8,426 nucleotides of DNA from an uncultured Fibrobacterota bacterium (GTDB taxonomy: Bacteria > Fibrobacterota > Chitinivibrionia > Chitinivibrionales > CAIOZP01). Below are positions 6,889 to 8,426 of this stretch, piece by piece (position 1 is the stretch's first letter; every line of letters begins with the position of its first letter). The stretch lies in NCBI GenBank assembly GCA_903862805.1, contig CAIOZP010000733.1:1-8426 (forward strand). The letters are read 5' to 3'. The translations under genes were made by a program, and so were the position numbers. The notes under the pieces are model-generated. The model was not told the DNA's origin. It worked only from the letters and a program-made list of their open reading frames with translations, and did not search any database.

Positions 6889-8426
6889 TTGCAATATCGT
6901 GGTTTGACTCTCGATCTGTTTCAGGAAAAAGCTGTCGAAGCTATCGAAGCCGGTAAATCGGTGATCGTTTCGGCACCGACCGGTTGTGGTAAGACCGTTA
7001 TTGCCGAATATGCGGTGGATAAAAGCCGTTCGCTCGATAGAAAAGTAATCTACACCGCACCGATCAAGGCTCTTTCCAACCAGAAATACCGTGATTTTCG
7101 CGAGCATTTCGGTGACGAGAGCGTGGGAATCCAGACCGGCGACGTGACTATAAATCCGACGGCTCCGCTTCTGATCATGACAACCGAGATCTTCCGCAAT
7201 ATCATCTTGGAGGAAAGCTCGCGCCTAAACGACATCCATTATGTCGTTTTTGATGAAGTTCATTACATCGACGACGAAGAACGCGGAACGGTTTGGGAAG
7301 AAAGCATTATCCTTGCGCCGCCGTCGATCCACTTTGTCTGTCTTTCGGCGACGGTTCCAAATATCGACGAGCTTGCTTCGTGGATGAGCGCCGTGCGTGG
7401 GCAGGAATTTGTGGTGATTAAAGAGGCGGTAAGATTGGTTCCGCTCAGGCACCATCTTTTTTCTGCAAAATATGGAATCATCGGTATTCGAGACATTCAA
7501 CGGTTGTTCCGAAAGAAACCATCAGAGCGCAAGAAGTTTTTGCGCGGAAGGCCTTCGCCGCGGGCGGTTGTGAAATATGTACTCCGAAGCGGTAAATTTC
7601 CGGTGCTGTATTTTTGTTTCAACCGGCGTGCCTGCGAGCGAAACACCGAGATGCACGCCCAGCTGAATCTGCTCACCGATGATGAACGGCGCAGAGTGGG
7701 AGAAATGATCGAAGAACTCGTCACCCAATATAAGCTTGACGGATATGAGCGGCTCGGGAACATGCGAGGACTGTGGGAACGCGGTTGTGCGTATCATCAT
7801 GCGGGAATACTTCCTGCTGCGAAGGAAATTGTTGAGCGGCTTTTCACTGCCGGACTCATCAAGTTGCTTTTCTGCACCGAGACCTTTGCGCTTGGCGTGA
7901 ATATGCCGGCAAGCAGTGTGATATTTGACGAACTCGAGCGATATAACGGCGTCGGTTTTGAATATCTTTCGACACGCGCATACCAGCAAATGGCTGGCCG
8001 TGCCGGACGTCGCGGAATGGACAAGGAAGGCCACGTCTATTCGCTGGTAGTTCCGGAGGCAACCGATCCGCACGAGGTCGAACGGATTTTTGCCGGTGAA
8101 AGCGAACCGGTTCGCAGCCGGTTTTTTGCGAGTTACTCTACAATACTTTCGCTTTACAGCCGCTTCGGTGATGGTGCTTTCGACATATTCCGAAAGAGTC
8201 TGCGCAATTACAACAAGGGCGCATTTGGACTCACGCGATCGTATCAGAAGGAAGAGGCGCAGATTCGCAATCGCATTTTGTTCCTTCAGGCAACCGGCTT
8301 CCTCGTCGGATCGGATCTGACATCAAAGGGAAAACTTGCGGCATCTGTTCCGGGCTACGAGATTCAGGCGGCTGAGCTATATACGAGCCGGTCTTTCGAT
8401 TCGTGTTCGGCGCCACAGCTCTGCAT
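6889..8426 (+). CDS. Ski2/Mtr4-like (HelY-type) DExH-box RNA helicase, N-terminal 512 codons (3' end beyond the window)
   Basis: ATP-driven superfamily 2 helicase of the Ski2-like group, whose members unwind structured RNA for processing or decay; the exact role in this bacterium is unknown. The motifs appear in order: Q-like FQEKAVEAI, motif I APTGCGKT (29-36, catalytic K35), Ia TAPIKALSNQKYRDF, Ib MTTEIFRN, II DEVHY (D122-E123), and III LSATVPN (152-158). Next come VPLRHHLF, IV-like YFCFNRRACE, V TETFALGVNMPA (from 330), and VI QMAGRAGRRG (367-376). IKALSNQKYR and the DEVHYIDDEERGTVWEE block are specific to Ski2/Mtr4 rather than to RecQ or DEAD-box enzymes. The segment after motif VI begins the winged-helix/ratchet part; any C-terminal DSHCT-type domain is off the window. 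Translation starts at TTG behind AGAGGA. Motif I has Cys where many Ski2 proteins have Ala (GAGKT). The gene diverges from the adhesin gene with no functional link seen. Family is secure; equivalence to actinobacterial HelY is not. Confidence 0.95.
   Translation, partial: MQYRGLTLDLFQEKAVEAIEAGKSVIVSAPTGCGKTVIAEYAVDKSRSLDRKVIYTAPIKALSNQKYRDFREHFGDESVGIQTGDVTINPTAPLLIMTTEIFRNIILEESSRLNDIHYVVFDEVHYIDDEERGTVWEESIILAPPSIHFVCLSATVPNIDELASWMSAVRGQEFVVIKEAVRLVPLRHHLFSAKYGIIGIRDIQRLFRKKPSERKKFLRGRPSPRAVVKYVLRSGKFPVLYFCFNRRACERNTEMHAQLNLLTDDERRRVGEMIEELVTQYKLDGYERLGNMRGLWERGCAYHHAGILPAAKEIVERLFTAGLIKLLFCTETFALGVNMPASSVIFDELERYNGVGFEYLSTRAYQQMAGRAGRRGMDKEGHVYSLVVPEATDPHEVERIFAGESEPVRSRFFASYSTILSLYSRFGDGAFDIFRKSLRNYNKGAFGLTRSYQKEEAQIRNRILFLQATGFLVGSDLTSKGKLAASVPGYEIQAAELYTSRSFDSCSAPQLC

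Noticed and set aside
7522..8073. Minus-strand open frame of 183 codons inside the helicase gene
   Set aside because: It is antisense to helicase motifs IV-VI, which are highly conserved on the plus strand. The peptide has no recognisable domain, so it is a shadow.
1..8426. CRISPR array, tRNA/rRNA, insertion sequence or prophage
   Set aside because: No regularly spaced DNA repeats, no tRNA-like cloverleaf, no transposase or integrase motif seen. The repeats present are protein-level duplications or small intergenic motifs.

Overview
The window looks like chromosomal DNA from a member of the Fibrobacterota or a close relative in the FCB group. The main clue is the central gene, which encodes a very large exported protein with an N-terminal 'fibro-slime' domain. 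That domain was first defined on Fibrobacter surface proteins. The protein ends in a PNPF...WDG...G.Y domain like those used for type IX secretion in the FCB group. The assignment is an inference from protein families; there is no rRNA or other phylogenetic marker here.

Layout: (1) 1-1313, minus strand: the N-terminal 437 codons of a glycogen branching enzyme (glgB), cut by the left edge. (2) 1314-1450: a short spacer holding the glgB ribosome binding site, a probable -10 element, and a strong intrinsic terminator for the gene upstream. (3) 1451-6553, minus strand: one 1,700-residue secreted multidomain protein. In order it has a signal peptide, a fibro-slime domain, two long composite Ig-like repeat units of about 330-350 residues plus a partial third, an EF-hand/dockerin-like calcium loop, two further Ig-like domains, and a FlgD-Ig/type IX-like C-terminal domain. 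(4) 6554-6888: a divergent control region with the adhesin leader and promoter and several small direct and inverted repeats. (5) 6889-8426, plus strand: the N-terminal 512 codons of a Ski2/Mtr4-type DExH RNA helicase, starting at TTG and cut by the right edge.

The three genes appear to be separate transcription units and do not form an obvious pathway. glgB belongs to glycogen synthesis in the cytoplasm, the large protein to the cell surface (probably attachment to polysaccharide or neighbouring cells), and the helicase to RNA processing or decay. glgB lies downstream of the adhesin on the same strand, but a terminator and its own -10-like element separate them. The adhesin and the helicase are divergent. 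I found no CRISPR array, tRNA, rRNA, transposase or prophage gene. I see no multi-gene novel system; the most distinctive element is the architecture of the large adhesin.
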